Made by a program: the position numbers and the translations under genes. Below are positions 55,994-64,000 of a stretch of 64,000 nucleotides of DNA, one piece after another. The notes under the pieces were generated by a model that did no database searches, was not told the DNA's origin, and saw only the letters and a program-made list of their open reading frames with translations. Position 1 is the first letter of the stretch. Each line of letters begins with the position of its first letter. This DNA is from Rhizobium sp. TH135 (GTDB lineage: Bacteria; Pseudomonadota; Alphaproteobacteria; Rhizobiales; Rhizobiaceae), in contig NZ_PKRP01000006.1 of assembly GCF_002855515.1 (NCBI RefSeq), positions 124,001 to 188,000 of the forward strand, given 5' to 3'.

Positions 55994-56958
55994 CATCACC
56001 GGCGGAGATCGAGATCGGCCTCAACGCCGCGATCGTCGCGATCAGCGCCCGCACGCCCCGTCTGCTCGTCGTCGATGACGATGCCGACGCGCTCGATGCC
56101 CTGCCCTTCGGCCCCTTCGATCCGAACCGGCACCGGACCATGGAAATGTCGCTCCGGCATACCGTCGAGACCCAGACAGCGCTCGAACTCGGCTATATCG
56201 AACAGCTCTATACCTTCGGCGACCGCGGTCGACACAAGATGCCGGGCGACCAGGGTCCGCATGTCGTGTCGGTCGGATATCTCGCGCTGACAAGGCTGGA
56301 CAGCGATCGTGATGCTCGACTCGAGCTCTCCCGTGCCCGCTGGCGTGACTGGTATGGCTATCTGCCCTGGGAGGACTGGCGCCAGGGGCGGCCGGCGCTT
56401 CTCGACGGTGCGATCCTGCCGGCGCTCAACCTCTGGGCAGAAGAGGCGCCGACGCCCGCATCGGCCTCTCGCCGCTCGCGCCTGAAACTCGCCTTCGGTC
56501 TCGACGATTTCCCCTTCGACGAGGAGCGCGTGCTGGAGCGCTATGAGCTTCTCTACGAAGCCGGGCTTGTCGAAGAGGCCGTCCAGGATGGGCGCATCGA
56601 GCGGTGCCGGACGACAGTGGCGCTCGGCCGCCCGATGCGACACGACCACCGGCGGATCGCGGCGACCGCGCTTGCGCGGCTGCGCAGCAAGATCAAGTAT
56701 CGCCCCGTCATCTTCGAGCTGATGCCCCCGGAATTCACGCTCACCGACCTGCAAGGCACGGTCGAGGCGATCGCCGGGCGGCATGTGCACAAACAGAATT
56801 TCCGCCGTCTGGTCGAGGGTGCCGAACTCGTGGAGCCGACAGGCTCGACCGAACCCGCGACGGGTGGGCGTCCCGCCGCCCTCTTCCGCTTCCGCCGTCA
56901 GGTTCTGGAAGAACGTCCGGCTCCCGGTCTCAAGGTCGGCGGCCGCACCAGTGGTTGA
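55990..56958 (+). CDS. nadQ: NadQ/NrtR-type Nudix-like regulator of NAD biosynthesis
   Basis: 322 residues. N-terminal Nudix-fold domain (RLLVVDDDADALDALPFGPF, HVVSVGYLALTRL) without a recognisable Nudix box, so probably sensing rather than hydrolysing. C-terminal winged helix: YRPVIFELMPPEFTLTDLQG, then HVHKQNFRRLVEGAELV, the DNA-binding signature of this group. In alphaproteobacteria such proteins (NadQ, COG4111) control nadABC. A perfect inverted repeat sits at the nadA promoter (62084) in the same window, which supports the call. Coupled to the phosphatase gene by a 4-bp overlap. Confidence 0.88.
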   Translation: MTSPAEIEIGLNAAIVAISARTPRLLVVDDDADALDALPFGPFDPNRHRTMEMSLRHTVETQTALELGYIEQLYTFGDRGRHKMPGDQGPHVVSVGYLALTRLDSDRDARLELSRARWRDWYGYLPWEDWRQGRPALLDGAILPALNLWAEEAPTPASASRRSRLKLAFGLDDFPFDEERVLERYELLYEAGLVEEAVQDGRIERCRTTVALGRPMRHDHRRIAATALARLRSKIKYRPVIFELMPPEFTLTDLQGTVEAIAGRHVHKQNFRRLVEGAELVEPTGSTEPATGGRPAALFRFRRQVLEERPAPGLKVGGRTSG

Positions 56959-57016
56959 CCTCGCGGCGCCCTGCCCCATCTAGCCCTTGACATCAACGGC
57001 CAAGGAGCATGACGGC

Positions 57017-57907
57017 ATGGAGTTCGAAGCGAATGAAGCAATCCTCGCGACACAGGCGGCATTGGCACAGGCAAGCCAGCTCGCCGTTCAGTATTCCTTC
57101 TCGATCGTCGGGGCTTTGCTTCTTCTCTTCATCGGCTGGTGGCTGGCAGCCCTGCTCAGCCGCTGGACACATGCCGGCCTTGGCAAGATCCGCGGCATAG
57201 ACGAGACTCTCTCCCGCTTTTTCTCGACGGTCGTGCGCTATGGCGCACTCATCCTGGTGTTTGTCACCGTGCTCGGCCAGTTCGGAGTCCAGACGGCCTC
57301 GATCATCGCGGCGCTGGGTGCTGCGGGCCTAGCCATCGGTCTGGCACTCCAGGGCACGCTGCAGAACATTGCTGCCGGCATCATGCTTCTGGTGCTGCGG
57401 CCGTTCCGGGTCGGGGAATACATCGATACCGGGAATATTTCGGGTACGATCGTCGAGATCGGGCTCTTTGCCACCGAGCTCAAGACACCTGACGGCCTTT
57501 ATCGGCTGGCACCGAACTCGACGCTGTGGAATGTGCCTATCACCAATTTCAGCCGGCTGCCGACACGTCGTTTCGAGCTGAAGGTGGGGATCGGCTACGA
57601 GGACGACATCGATCTGGCCGAGAAGATCATGCGCGACCATGCGGAGGCCGATTCGCGTGTCCTGAAAGACCCTGCCATCTCCACCCATGTCGATCAGCTG
57701 GGGGACAGCGCTGTCGTCATCACCCTCTGGTACTGGACGGCAGCCTCGAACTTCTGGCCGACCTCACGCGAGATGATCAAGAAGGTGAAGAAGTCCTTCG
57801 ACGAGAACGGAATTTCCATCCCGTTCCCGCAGGTGACCTATCACGGCACGCCGCAAATGGTCGCCCTGCCGGAGCGCTTCGTCGACGCCCGGTCGAAGGA
57901 GGCCTGA
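57017..57907 (+). CDS. small-conductance mechanosensitive channel (MscS family)
   Basis: 296 residues, three TM helices (IVGALLLLFIGWWLAALLSR; VVRYGALILVFVTVLGQFGV; pore helix TASIIAALGAAGLAIGLALQ with GTLQNIAAGIMLLVLRPF). Beta domain (GEYIDTGNISGTIVEIGLFA) and C-terminal alpha/beta domain (FELKVGIGYEDDIDLAEKIM). Opens on hypo-osmotic shock. ATG 57017 follows AGGAG; 58 bp after nadQ. Ends at the terminator at 57954. Confidence 0.95.
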   Translation: MEFEANEAILATQAALAQASQLAVQYSFSIVGALLLLFIGWWLAALLSRWTHAGLGKIRGIDETLSRFFSTVVRYGALILVFVTVLGQFGVQTASIIAALGAAGLAIGLALQGTLQNIAAGIMLLVLRPFRVGEYIDTGNISGTIVEIGLFATELKTPDGLYRLAPNSTLWNVPITNFSRLPTRRFELKVGIGYEDDIDLAEKIMRDHAEADSRVLKDPAISTHVDQLGDSAVVITLWYWTAASNFWPTSREMIKKVKKSFDENGISIPFPQVTYHGTPQMVALPERFVDARSKEA

Positions 57908-57953
57908 GCAAAGGCCGCCGCCACGGCCAAGGCTCAGGGTCACGGTTTCCAAG

Positions 57954-57990
57954 ACTGCAGGGAGATCAGCTCTCGCCCTGCAGTTTTTCC
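57954..57990 (+). terminator. terminator after the MscS gene
   Basis: CTGCAGGG (57955-57962) pairs with CCCTGCAG (57976-57983) around a 13-nt loop, followed by TTTTTCC. Its right half also encodes the last codons of the minus-strand ORF at 57966. Confidence 0.85.
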
Positions 57991-58217
57991 GTCTTTTCGA
58001 GATGTCTGTCGATGATGCGCTGCATCTCGGCCAAAACTTCGAGCACGCAGACGGTGTCGTCTTCCGTCATGCCTGAACTCGCCTGCTGCTCCTGCATAGA
58101 TTTCGGCAGGTCGGCGGCAAGCAGTTCAACCGTAGTAGAAGACATCTCCTCCGAAGCATTGTTTCGGAATGTCGCGGCGCCGACAGCGCTATCAGGCCTC
58201 AGGATTGTCGTCGTCAT
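57966..58217 (-). CDS. small hypothetical protein (83 residues)
   Basis: MTTTILRPDSAVGAATFRNN at the N-terminus; C-terminal TEDDTVCVLEVLAEMQRIID then RHLEKTEKLQGES reads as an amphipathic helix. GC-rich codons in the 3' half look coding. ATG 58217 has GGGG 5 nt upstream; the frame could also open at ATG 58283. Its last codons overlap the mscS terminator. On the minus strand GGAAC-N16-CGAT (58285-58309) resembles a general-stress EcfG-type promoter. No family recognised; existence is likely but not certain. Confidence 0.5.
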   Translation of the reverse strand: MTTTILRPDSAVGAATFRNNASEEMSSTTVELLAADLPKSMQEQQASSGMTEDDTVCVLEVLAEMQRIIDRHLEKTEKLQGES

Positions 58218-58353
58218 ACTAGCCCCACACGTTACAAACGTCGTTTCGTCTGCATCCCCGCCTGCAATACAATTTGCATGCATGATCGAGGGCTAGGAGA
58301 TTCTGTTCCAAGGGTCAAAAACCAGGAATCATGGGTGAGAACTAGCGAAGCGT

Positions 58354-58371
58354 TTGCTGATATATCAGCAA
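58354..58371. promoter_or_regulatory. 18-bp perfect palindrome in the gap 3' of nadC
   Basis: TTGCTGATATATCAGCAA is a perfect palindrome in an AT-rich stretch (58284-58457) between the small ORF and the nadC stop. It is a plausible operator for the minus-strand small ORF, or a bidirectional RNA element. No gene is seen in the rest of this gap. Confidence 0.4.
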
Positions 58372-58457
58372 GATGTTGTCCTATATGGCTTTTTTAGAAC
58401 ACACGGGAATGCGGCGCCTGCTGCAGCGCAAAATTACACGCAAAGTTTGTCGTGGAT

Positions 58458-59363
58458 TTACGAGACCACGATATCCAGGCCGATATCGAGAGTCGGCGCC
58501 GCCATCGTGATCTTCGAGGTCGAGATGTAATCGACGCCCGTTTCGGCAATCGCACGGATCGTCTGGATGTTGACGTTTCCTGAGGCTTCCAGGACGGTGC
58601 GGCGCACATCCGACGGATAGGCTTCGACGGTCAGCCCGTGATGCTGCCGGTTGATCGCGACGGCGTCGCGCAGCAGATCCGGCCCCATATTGTCGAGCAG
58701 GATGACATCCGGGCGGGCCGTAAGCGCCTCGCGCATCTGGTCGAGGCCGTCGACCTCCACTTCGATCTTCACGAGATGACCGGCATAGGCGCGAGCCATG
58801 TCGACCGCCGAGGCAACACCGCCTGCGACTGCGATGTGGTTGTCCTTGATGAGGATCGCGTCATCGAGGCCGAATCGATGATTGGAGCCGCCGCCGAGCC
58901 GCACGGCGTATTTCTCGACTGCCCTGAGACCCGGAAGCGTCTTGCGGGTGCAGGTGACGCGCGCCTTCGTGTGGGCGATCTCGGTGCCGAAACGGGCGGT
59001 GTAGCTGGCGACGCCCGAGAGATGCATCAGGAAGTTCAAGGCCACCCGCTCAGCCGACAGAACCGAGCGGGCATTGCCGGAGACGCGGGCGATGGCCTGC
59101 CCGGGTGCCAGCGTGTCGCCATCCGCCACAAGTGCCTCAAAACGAACGGACGGATCGATCAGGCGGAAGGCTGCTTCGGCAAGCGGCAGACCGGCCACCA
59201 CGCCCTGTTCGCGGCTGTTCAGCGCAGCGGTCGCCGTCTTCTCCGGACCGATCGTGGCATAGGTGGTGATATCGCCTGCGCGGCCGAGATCTTCCAGCAG
59301 AGCATTGCGGACGAGATTCTCGATCATCAGGGGCGAAAGCTGCGGGCGCAGGCTCGTGGTCAT
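58458..59363 (-). CDS. nadC: nicotinate-nucleotide pyrophosphorylase (carboxylating)
   Basis: Quinolinate plus PRPP to nicotinate mononucleotide, the last step of the de novo branch. 301 residues. LLEDLGRAGDITTYATI at the N-terminus; TCTRKTLPGLRAVEKYAVRL; GGGSNHRFGLDDAILIKDNH; VEVDGLDQMREAL; LLDNMGPDLLRDAV; and the C-terminal TGVDYISTSKITM. ATG 59363 follows GGAGGA. 13 bp after nadB, so co-transcribed. Confidence 0.98.
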   Translation of the reverse strand: MTTSLRPQLSPLMIENLVRNALLEDLGRAGDITTYATIGPEKTATAALNSREQGVVAGLPLAEAAFRLIDPSVRFEALVADGDTLAPGQAIARVSGNARSVLSAERVALNFLMHLSGVASYTARFGTEIAHTKARVTCTRKTLPGLRAVEKYAVRLGGGSNHRFGLDDAILIKDNHIAVAGGVASAVDMARAYAGHLVKIEVEVDGLDQMREALTARPDVILLDNMGPDLLRDAVAINRQHHGLTVEAYPSDVRRTVLEASGNVNIQTIRAIAETGVDYISTSKITMAAPTLDIGLDIVVS

Positions 59364-59376
59364 CGGCGTTTCCTCC

Positions 59377-60969
59377 TCAGCCGGCCAGTTCGGCGGCGAT
59401 GCGGTTTGCATCCTTGAGTGTCAGATAGGTGCGGTGGCGCAGCGCTTCCTGCGGTGCCGGATGATCCGCGCGCATGTGTGCGCCGCGGCTTTCCGTGCGC
59501 AGATATGCGCCGACGGCGATCAGCTTGGCGGTCGCCACGATGTTGGAGAAGCGCACGCGGGGACGCTTGCGCTCAAGACCGACCAGTTCGCGGATGAGAA
59601 GCTTGAGGCCCGCCTCGTCGCGGATGACGCCGGCATGGGCGCTCATCAACCCACGCAAGGTCGAGAGTTCGGGGCTGTCCTCGATCGTCACCAGATCGTC
59701 GTTTTCGCCCGCCGTCTTTGCCCATTCATAGAGTGCGGATTCCGGCAGCATGCCCTTGATCGAATCGGCGATGCGACCGGCGAAGACCACGGCTTCGAGA
59801 AGCGAGTTGGAGGCCAGACGGTTTGCGCCATGCACGCCGCTGGACGTCACTTCGCCGGCGGCCCAGAGGCCGTCGAGCGAGGTACGGCCATCAGCATCCA
59901 CGAGCACGCCGCCCATGTGGTAATGCACGGCCGGCACGACCGGGATGACTTGTGTCGCGGGATCGATGTCCGCCGCGATGCAGGAGGCGTAGACGGTCGG
60001 AAAACGCTTGGCGAAATCCTTGCCGATCGCCTTGGTGCAATCGAGGAAGGCGCCGCGGCCGGCTGCCACTTCGGCGAAGACACCGCGGGCGACGATATCG
60101 CGGGGGGCAAGTTCGGCGTCTGCATGCAGGTCGGTCATGAAGCGATGGCCGGCACGGTTGACGAGCACGGCACCGTCGCCCCGCAGGGCCTCGGTCGCGA
60201 GGGGCGCCGGATCCTGACCGATGTCGATGGCGGTCGGATGGAACTGGACGAATTCGGGATCCGCAATCATGGCACCGGCCTTGGCGGCCATGCCGACACC
60301 GGTCCCGCGCGCTTCCGTCGGGTTGGTGGTCACCTGGTAGAGATGGCCGACGCCGCCGGAGCAGAGCACGACTGCGCGCGCCGGAAAGGCGACGCGGGTC
60401 TTTGACTGTCCGGCATCGGGCCGCGCAATGACACCGGAGACGAAACGCCCCTCGGCGATCAGTTCCTCGACGACATAACCTTCCATGACCCGGATCGAGG
60501 GCGTCCGGCGGACAGCGGAGATCAGCGCCTCCATGATCGCGCCGCCCGCCCGGTCACCCGCCACGCGCACGATGCGCCGCTCGGAATGGGCGGCCTCGCG
60601 CGATAGAAGCAGATGCCCCTCGAGATCACGATCGAAGGGTACGCCATAGCCGAGCAGATCATGCACGCGGTCCGGTCCCTCGGAGATCATCAGCCGGGCC
60701 ATCTTCTCCTCGACCAGTCCGGCGCCGGCTGACACCGTATCCGCCAGATGTTTGTCGAAGCTGTCGCCTGGGCTCATGGCAGCGGCAATGCCGCCTTGCG
60801 CCCAGGCCGAGGACGCGCCCTGCCCGATGGGGGCGGCGGCCAGCACCGTGACGGGGCGTGGCGCCAGTTTCAGCGCGCAGAAAAGGCCGGCCAAGCCGCC
60901 GCCGACGATGACGATATCGTCGATGCCCTGCCAGGATTGAGGCCGCATGGATTCAAGATTGGTTGGCAT
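59377..60969 (-). CDS. nadB: L-aspartate oxidase
   Basis: FAD enzyme that makes iminoaspartate for NadA. 530 residues. FAD dinucleotide motif [37 protein letters not shown] (active-site loop); [88 protein letters not shown]. The aspartate-oxidase-specific spacing and the nadA/nadC context exclude succinate dehydrogenase. GGAGGG precedes ATG 60969. Middle gene of nadABC. Confidence 0.98.
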   Translation of the reverse strand: MPTNLESMRPQSWQGIDDIVIVGGGLAGLFCALKLAPRPVTVLAAAPIGQGASSAWAQGGIAAAMSPGDSFDKHLADTVSAGAGLVEEKMARLMISEGPDRVHDLLGYGVPFDRDLEGHLLLSREAAHSERRIVRVAGDRAGGAIMEALISAVRRTPSIRVMEGYVVEELIAEGRFVSGVIARPDAGQSKTRVAFPARAVVLCSGGVGHLYQVTTNPTEARGTGVGMAAKAGAMIADPEFVQFHPTAIDIGQDPAPLATEALRGDGAVLVNRAGHRFMTDLHADAELAPRDIVARGVFAEVAAGRGAFLDCTKAIGKDFAKRFPTVYASCIAADIDPATQVIPVVPAVHYHMGGVLVDADGRTSLDGLWAAGEVTSSGVHGANRLASNSLLEAVVFAGRIADSIKGMLPESALYEWAKTAGENDDLVTIEDSPELSTLRGLMSAHAGVIRDEAGLKLLIRELVGLERKRPRVRFSNIVATAKLIAVGAYLRTESRGAHMRADHPAPQEALRHRTYLTLKDANRIAAELAG

Positions 60970-60995
60970 TCAGCCCTCCCCGGCCGGCCGGTATT

Positions 60996-62066
60996 TCAAT
61001 TCTTCAGATTGATCATCCGCTCGACGGCAAGCCTTGCGCGGCCCGCAATCGCGGGGTCAACCGTCACTTCCTCGGTCATGAAGAGCAGGCTGTCGAGGAT
61101 CTTCGGCAGGGTGATGCGCTTCATGTGCGGACAGAGATTGCAGGGCTTGACGAAATCGACCTCGGGCACTTCGACCTGGATATTGGAGGCCATCGAGCAT
61201 TCGGTGACGAGCAGAACACGGGCCGGGCGCTTGGTCTTGACGTAATCGATCATGCCCTTGGTCGAGCCGGCATAGTCGGAGACCGCCAGCACGGTCGGAT
61301 GGCATTCCGGATGGGCGACGATCTCGATGCGCGGATCGGCCCGCTTGTATTCCAGGAGTTCGTCGGCCGTGAAGCGATCATGCACCTCGCAGTGGCCCTT
61401 CCAGGTGAGGATCTTCTTAGGTGTCTGGTTGGCGACGTTCATCGCCAGATATTCGTCGGGAATGCAGAGCACGGTGTCGCTGTCGAAGCTGTTGACCACG
61501 TCGACGGCATTTGCCGAGGTGCAGCACATGTCGGTCTCGGCCTTCACGTCGGCGGACGTGTTGACGTAGGTGACGACGGGCACGCCGGGATAGCGCTCGC
61601 GCAGCAAACGGACATCGGCGCCGGTGATCGATTCCGACAGCGAGCAGCCGGCGCGGCCATCGGGGATCAGCACAGTCTTTTCCGGGTTCAGCAGCTTGGA
61701 GGTCTCAGCCATGAAATGCACGCCGCACTGGACGATGATCTCGGCATCGACGCTGACGGCATCGCGGGCAAGCTGCAGCGAATCGCCCTTGATGTCGGCG
61801 ACGCAGTGAAAGATCTCCGGCGTCTGATAGTTATGCGCGAGGATGACGGCGCCGCGCTCCTTCTTCAGCCGATTGATGGCATGGATATAAGGCGCAAAGA
61901 CCGGCCATTCGATCGCCGGAATGAAATCGCGGACACGCTCATAGAGGTGCTCGGTCTCCTTGGCGACAACGGGCGTATAGCTCAGATCCGGGCGTTCCCA
62001 GACGCCGAAACGCTCGGCTGCGGTGCGGATCGCGGGGCGGGTTTGCGGCAGGTGCTGCGCTTCCAT
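60996..62066 (-). CDS. nadA: quinolinate synthase
   Basis: Condenses iminoaspartate with dihydroxyacetone phosphate to quinolinate; [4Fe-4S] enzyme. 356 residues. The three cluster Cys are in [25 protein letters not shown] and [12 protein letters not shown]. Also [20 protein letters not shown] and [23 protein letters not shown] 62066 is chosen because GGAGG is 8 nt upstream; two further in-frame ATGs lie up to 62081, but the ribosome site is inside them. First gene of the operon, just downstream of the NadQ-type operator. Confidence 0.98.
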   Translation of the reverse strand: MEAQHLPQTRPAIRTAAERFGVWERPDLSYTPVVAKETEHLYERVRDFIPAIEWPVFAPYIHAINRLKKERGAVILAHNYQTPEIFHCVADIKGDSLQLARDAVSVDAEIIVQCGVHFMAETSKLLNPEKTVLIPDGRAGCSLSESITGADVRLLRERYPGVPVVTYVNTSADVKAETDMCCTSANAVDVVNSFDSDTVLCIPDEYLAMNVANQTPKKILTWKGHCEVHDRFTADELLEYKRADPRIEIVAHPECHPTVLAVSDYAGSTKGMIDYVKTKRPARVLLVTECSMASNIQVEVPEVDFVKPCNLCPHMKRITLPKILDSLLFMTEEVTVDPAIAGRARLAVERMINLKN

Positions 62067-62083
62067 GGCCATCTCCTCCATTA

Positions 62084-62106
62084 ATTATGCTCAGGTCGAG
62101 CATAAT
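62084..62106 (-). promoter_or_regulatory. candidate NadQ operator at the nadA promoter
   Basis: Perfect 9-bp inverted repeat ATTATGCTC-N5-GAGCATAAT, 18-40 nt upstream of the nadA start. On the minus strand TATTAT, a likely -10, overlaps the repeat, so bound protein would block RNA polymerase. The regulator NadQ is encoded at 55990-56958. Confidence 0.75.
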
Positions 62107-62120
62107 AAGCGCCAAAGAAA

Positions 62121-62136
62121 ACCGGCGATCGCCGGT
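62121..62136. promoter_or_regulatory. 16-bp GC-rich palindrome upstream of nadA
   Basis: ACCGGCGATCGCCGGT is perfectly symmetric and lies 15 bp beyond the nadA operator, near where the -35 or upstream element would be. It contains GATC. It could be a second regulator site or a small hairpin; no specific protein is suggested. Confidence 0.4.
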
Positions 62137-62317
62137 AGTCCGGATTTAAGAAGTTTCGCCCGCGATTGCAAGAGGTCGCTGCCGCACGCGCGGTGGTCCT
62201 TCTGGTGCCCCCACGCAAACACCCGCCAACCCGCTGGAACACTGCGTGACGCGCAACGCTTTTCCTTCCCGAGAAAACCGCTAGTTTGTGACCTCGTTTC
62301 GCAAGCTGCGAGGAAGC

Positions 62318-64000
62318 ATGTTCGAATTGTTGCCGCTGATTCTGGTCGGCGTTCTCTTCATCATCAACCGAGGATCCACCAAGCGGATCGACCGGCTGGA
62401 AAAGGAACTCGGCGAAGTCCGCGAGCGGTTGCTGCGGCTTGGCGGAGCAGACATCGAACCGGGCGTTGCCGCGGTTTCGACGCGGGCTTCTGCGCCTGCA
62501 ACAGCGACCAGCACCGCAGAGATCGAAGACAGCCTTGATGGCGAAGAGCCGCCGCTGGAAGAGGTGGCGCCGCGGGGCCAGCAGCAGCCTGCATTGGTCG
62601 AGGACGAACCGGAGCTCGAACCTCTGCCTGCGGCTGCACGCGCGCAGCCTGCGGCATCCGCAGCGGCACCGGCCGAAAGCCTCGAAAATCTGCTCGGCGC
62701 TCGTTGGGCGGTCTGGGCCGGCGGCCTGGCACTGGCGCTCGGTGGCGTATTCCTGGTGCGCTACTCGATCGAAAGCGGACTGCTCGGCCCCGGCGTACGG
62801 CTCACACTTGCCGCCCTTTTCGGTCTCGCCCTCATCGCCGTCGGAGAACTCATACGCCGCGAGGCCTTGCCTAAGGCCGAAGCTCTCTACGCCAATGCCA
62901 TGGTGCCGGGCATCCTGACGGCCGCCGGCGCGGTCTCCCTGTTCGGCGCAATCTATGCGGCTCATGGGATCTATGAATTCATCGGCCCGACGCTCGCTTT
63001 CCTTATGCTGGCGCTCACCGCCTTCGGCGTGCTCGGCCTTTCGCTCCTGCACGGCCAGGCGTTGGCGGGGCTTGGGCTTGCCGGCTCAATGCTGACGCCG
63101 CTCCTCATCTCGACCGCGGCGCCAAACCTCTGGACGCTGTTCATCTACCTGACCGTCGCGCAGGTCGCGACCTCCGTCGCATCACGCTTCAAGGGCTGGC
63201 TGGTCGTGCCATCGATCGCTCAGGCCCTGCTCGGGGTCTGGGCGCTGGTGGCGCTGATCGACACATCTGAAATCACGCCGATGGCGCTCTCGTTGATCGC
63301 CATGATTGCGCCCTGGATGCTGATATGGCCGGGCAACACTGGCAAGGACCCGGCAGAGCCGGACACACCGCTGTCGTTCGAAGCACTCGGGCGGCGGATG
63401 TCGTCAGGTACCATCGGCCTCGACATCACATTGTCGCTCGCGGTTCTCTTCCCGGCGATCATGATGCTCGAACGGGATATCACGGATGTCTTCCCGCTCT
63501 TCGGCTTTGCCGCGCTGATCGCAGCGCTTGCTGCAGCGGGCAGCGCGCGTCACGGCGCTTTCTGGCCAACGGTCATTGCAGCAGCAGGAGCCTTGCTCGC
63601 GGCCGTGGTCGAAACCGGCATGGTGGGTCAGGCGCAGGCCATGTTGCTTGGCTGGGATCTGGTCAAGACCAGCCTGCCGGGCCTCGATGTGACCACGATG
63701 TATGTGCTGCTCGGTCTCGCCGCAGTCTTCCTCTTCATTGGCCTTGCCCAGATCCGCCGTCGCTTTGCCGAAGATCCGTTGTTCTCGACGGTCTGGGCGG
63801 CGATTGCGCCCGCACTCCCGGTACTGCTCGCAACCATCAGCTTCGTTTTCTACGGCATTTATGCCCGCGACTGGCTGCACGGGCTGTTTGCCATCGGCCT
63901 CGGTGCGGTGCTGCTCGGGGCTTGTGAATTCCTCGACCGCAAGGGCGCCATGCCCACCTTCCGGCGTGGCATCGATGTGCTGCTGACAGGCAGTTTCGCC
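62318..64000 (+). CDS. DUF2339 multi-pass membrane protein (3' end outside window)
   Basis: The frame is open from ATG 62318 (GAGGAAGC upstream) to the right edge, 561 codons without a stop. One N-terminal hydrophobic helix (FELLPLILVGVLFIIN), a coiled-coil segment (RIDRLEKELGEVRERLLRLG), an acidic Ala/Pro/Glu linker to about 125, then many TM helices (LLGARWAVWAGGLALALGGV; VRYSIESGLLGPGVRLTLAA; GLALIAVGELIRRE; and on). This layout is DUF2339 (large, about 900-residue membrane proteins of unknown function). Divergent from nadA across 251 bp. Confidence 0.9.
   Translation, partial: MFELLPLILVGVLFIINRGSTKRIDRLEKELGEVRERLLRLGGADIEPGVAAVSTRASAPATATSTAEIEDSLDGEEPPLEEVAPRGQQQPALVEDEPELEPLPAAARAQPAASAAAPAESLENLLGARWAVWAGGLALALGGVFLVRYSIESGLLGPGVRLTLAALFGLALIAVGELIRREALPKAEALYANAMVPGILTAAGAVSLFGAIYAAHGIYEFIGPTLAFLMLALTAFGVLGLSLLHGQALAGLGLAGSMLTPLLISTAAPNLWTLFIYLTVAQVATSVASRFKGWLVVPSIAQALLGVWALVALIDTSEITPMALSLIAMIAPWMLIWPGNTGKDPAEPDTPLSFEALGRRMSSGTIGLDITLSLAVLFPAIMMLERDITDVFPLFGFAALIAALAAAGSARHGAFWPTVIAAAGALLAAVVETGMVGQAQAMLLGWDLVKTSLPGLDVTTMYVLLGLAAVFLFIGLAQIRRRFAEDPLFSTVWAAIAPALPVLLATISFVFYGIYARDWLHGLFAIGLGAVLLGACEFLDRKGAMPTFRRGIDVLLTGSFA

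Noticed and set aside
58284-58457. tRNA or sRNA gene in the AT-rich gap 3' of nadC
   Set aside because: No cloverleaf arms or terminator could be built; only the palindrome stands out.

Overview
The window looks like a chromosomal segment of a GC-rich alphaproteobacterium of the Rhizobiaceae (Rhizobium/Agrobacterium type). The main reasons are the gene orders rpsF-rpsR-DUF2232-rplI-dnaB-alr-radA-cvpA-purF and fabD-fabG-acpP-fabF-mltG-yicC-gmk, a choline-O-sulfate locus, a NadQ-type NAD regulator with nadABC, and a dispersed CTCTCCCCGC palindrome common in these genomes. Genes are dense, on both strands, and nearly all are intact. I found no rRNA, tRNA, insertion sequence, prophage or CRISPR array.

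Layout. 1-1.6 kb: 3' part of pdxA, then rsmA. 1.6-3.8 kb: a chemoreceptor. 4-7.5 kb: choline-sulfate unit (LysR regulator, ChoX-like binding protein, choline sulfatase BetC). 7.5-14.1 kb, minus strand: fatty-acid and envelope cluster fabD-fabG-acpP-fabF-mltG-yicC-gmk. 14.3-17.7 kb: a protein with a possible glycosyltransferase-like C-terminus, an aldo/keto reductase and a Na+/Ca2+-type exchanger. 17.7-33.3 kb: the ribosomal-protein/replication/purine backbone, interrupted by an EmrAB-MarR efflux module, an AraC-AzlCD amino-acid export module and a ParDE toxin-antitoxin pair. 33.3-36.2 kb: SDR, EamA transporter, diguanylate cyclase. 36.5-42.7 kb: cysS, two tandem GFA proteins, proline iminopeptidase, citramalate synthase, RarD. 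42.7-48.9 kb: LOG-family protein, a large LysM/Ig-like envelope protein, an Atm1-type ABC exporter, a PAS-GGDEF protein. 49.1-51 kb: psd-pssA phospholipid genes and a 45-residue protein. 51-58.2 kb: SRAP, Nudix, small conserved proteins, then a tightly coupled ygfZ-HD-phosphatase-nadQ set, MscS and a small ORF. 58.4-62.1 kb: nadA-nadB-nadC. 62.3 kb to the end: 5' part of a DUF2339 membrane protein.

How the parts work together. Most of the window is central metabolism and information processing: phospholipid and fatty-acid synthesis, de novo NAD synthesis, ribosome, replication, repair and purine entry. The clearest regulatory logic is NadQ (55990-56958) with a perfect 9-bp inverted repeat at the nadA promoter. 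The accessory modules sit at junctions between conserved backbone genes, and parDE is packed so tightly against radA that radA probably shares its transcript.

I did not find an obviously new multi-gene defence or metabolic system. The most interesting leads are an acpP-upstream palindrome that shares half-sites with the nadA operator, altered ligand-box residues in the sulfatase-linked ChoX, the mirror-image A-Ig-Ig-A architecture of the LysM protein, and an 18-bp perfect palindrome in the gap next to a small ORF.
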